From: Pseudomonadota bacterium
Lineage (GTDB): Bacteria > Pseudomonadota > Gammaproteobacteria > Burkholderiales > Burkholderiaceae_C
Assembly: GCA_023436025.1 (NCBI GenBank)
Contig: JAEZKX010000025.1
Span: 1-6,297 of the forward strand
Length of the DNA: 6,297 nucleotides
Direction: 5' to 3'
This document shows positions 5,754-6,297 of this stretch, in pieces (position 1 is the first letter of the stretch; each line of letters opens with the position of its first letter). The notes under the pieces were generated by a model. The model searched no databases and had not been told where the DNA came from. It saw nothing but the letters and a program-made list of their open reading frames with translations. Both the position numbers and the translations under genes were made by a program.

Positions 5754-6297
5754 TGTCCCAGGCCGCCTGGGGTTCGTCGGCGAACTGGAACAGCTCCAGG
5801 TCCTGCGGCGAGATCACGCCTTCCTCGACCAGCACCTCGAAGTTGACCAGCCGCTTCCAGTAGTCGCTGCCGAACAGCACGATGGGGACCGGGCGCGCCT
5901 TGCGCGTCTGCACCAGCGTGATCACCTCGAACAGTTCGTCGAGCGTGCCGAAGCCGCCGGGGAAGGCCACCAGCGCCTTGGCCCGCATCATGAAGTGCAT
6001 CTTGCGCAGCGCGAAGTAGTGGAACTTGAACGACAGCGCCGGCGTGACGTAGGGGTTGGGCTCTTCCTCCATGGGCAGCGCGATCGACAGGCCCACGCTG
6101 ATGCCGCCGGCCTCGTGGGAGCCGCGGTTGGCCGCCTCCATGATGCCGGGGCCGCCACCGGTGCAGATGAACAGCTGGTCGCGCGGCTCCTTGTCGGCGC
6201 TGTATTCGGCCACGATCCGGCCGAAGGCGCGCGCTTGCTCGTAGTAGTGGGCATTGCGCGCCAGCGCCCTGGCGCGGCGCGCGTCGACGGGCGTCGG
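5728..6297 (-). CDS. LOG family (TIGR00730) nucleotide phosphoribohydrolase-like protein, N-terminus off window
   Basis: 189 C-terminal residues are visible; the start lies beyond 6297. Family landmarks are ARNAHYYEQARAFGR (13-27 of the visible part), the Rossmann-type loop CTGGGPGIMEAANRG (45-59), F96-A-L-R-K100 with its conserved Arg, and the signature PGGFGTLDE (113-121) with its Glu. The PGGxGTxxE motif and upstream Arg are the catalytic and AMP-binding elements of LOG enzymes, which cleave cytokinin riboside 5'-monophosphate to free base and ribose 5-phosphate. In bacteria such proteins may act on other nucleoside monophosphates, so the physiological substrate is open. Older annotations call them lysine decarboxylases because of a misassigned motif. 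A GTG at 6213 is in frame, but conserved family sequence continues upstream of it, so it is not the start. The 3' end overlaps the MFS gene by 26 nt, tail to tail. Confidence 0.9.
   Translation of the reverse strand, partial: PTPVDARRARALARNAHYYEQARAFGRIVAEYSADKEPRDQLFICTGGGPGIMEAANRGSHEAGGISVGLSIALPMEEEPNPYVTPALSFKFHYFALRKMHFMMRAKALVAFPGGFGTLDELFEVITLVQTRKARPVPIVLFGSDYWKRLVNFEVLVEEGVISPQDLELFQFADEPQAAWDIIRAFYRL

Noticed and set aside
6211..6213. GTG6213 as start of the LOG-family protein
   Set aside because: In-frame sequence upstream contains the conserved HYYEQARAFGR helix typical of the family, so the true start lies outside the window.

Overview
The window is very GC-rich and densely packed, with strong G/C bias at third codon positions. 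Its gene families (CsbD-like protein, NhaD-type antiporter, GhrB-like dehydrogenase, RmuC, LOG-family protein) and their sequence style suggest a betaproteobacterium of the order Burkholderiales, probably Comamonadaceae (Ramlibacter/Variovorax-like). That assignment is made by eye, not by a search. No RNA gene, insertion sequence, CRISPR array, phage gene or rho-independent terminator was seen. The region looks like ordinary chromosome.

Layout. On the minus strand at the left, a small CsbD-family stress protein gene (689 to 447) is followed almost immediately by a gene for an exported protein with a duplicated Cys-X10/11-Cys motif (436 to the window edge, incomplete). Positions 690-856 are a divergent intergenic region of 167 bp, the only real non-coding stretch. 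It holds two direct copies and one inverted copy of GGTAGG, with a perfect 7-bp inverted repeat. To the right, four plus-strand genes form one tightly packed apparent operon: an NhaD-type Na+/H+ antiporter (857-2269), a GhrB-like 2-hydroxyacid dehydrogenase (2266-3252, 4-nt ATGA overlap), rmuC (3254-4594, TTG start after a 1-nt gap) and an MFS transporter (4575-5753, GTG start inside rmuC). At the right end, a minus-strand LOG-family gene (window edge to 5728) converges on the MFS gene, and the two 3' ends overlap by 26 nt.

How the genes may work together. The four-gene operon combines ion homeostasis, reduction of small 2-keto/2-hydroxy acids, DNA maintenance and small-molecule export. The packing implies co-transcription and probably translational coupling, but no shared pathway is evident. 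The left pair looks like a small envelope/stress unit. I found no convincing new biological system. The points most worth a second look are the GGTAGG repeat cluster upstream of the antiporter, the duplicated cysteine motif protein, and the tail-to-tail coding overlap.
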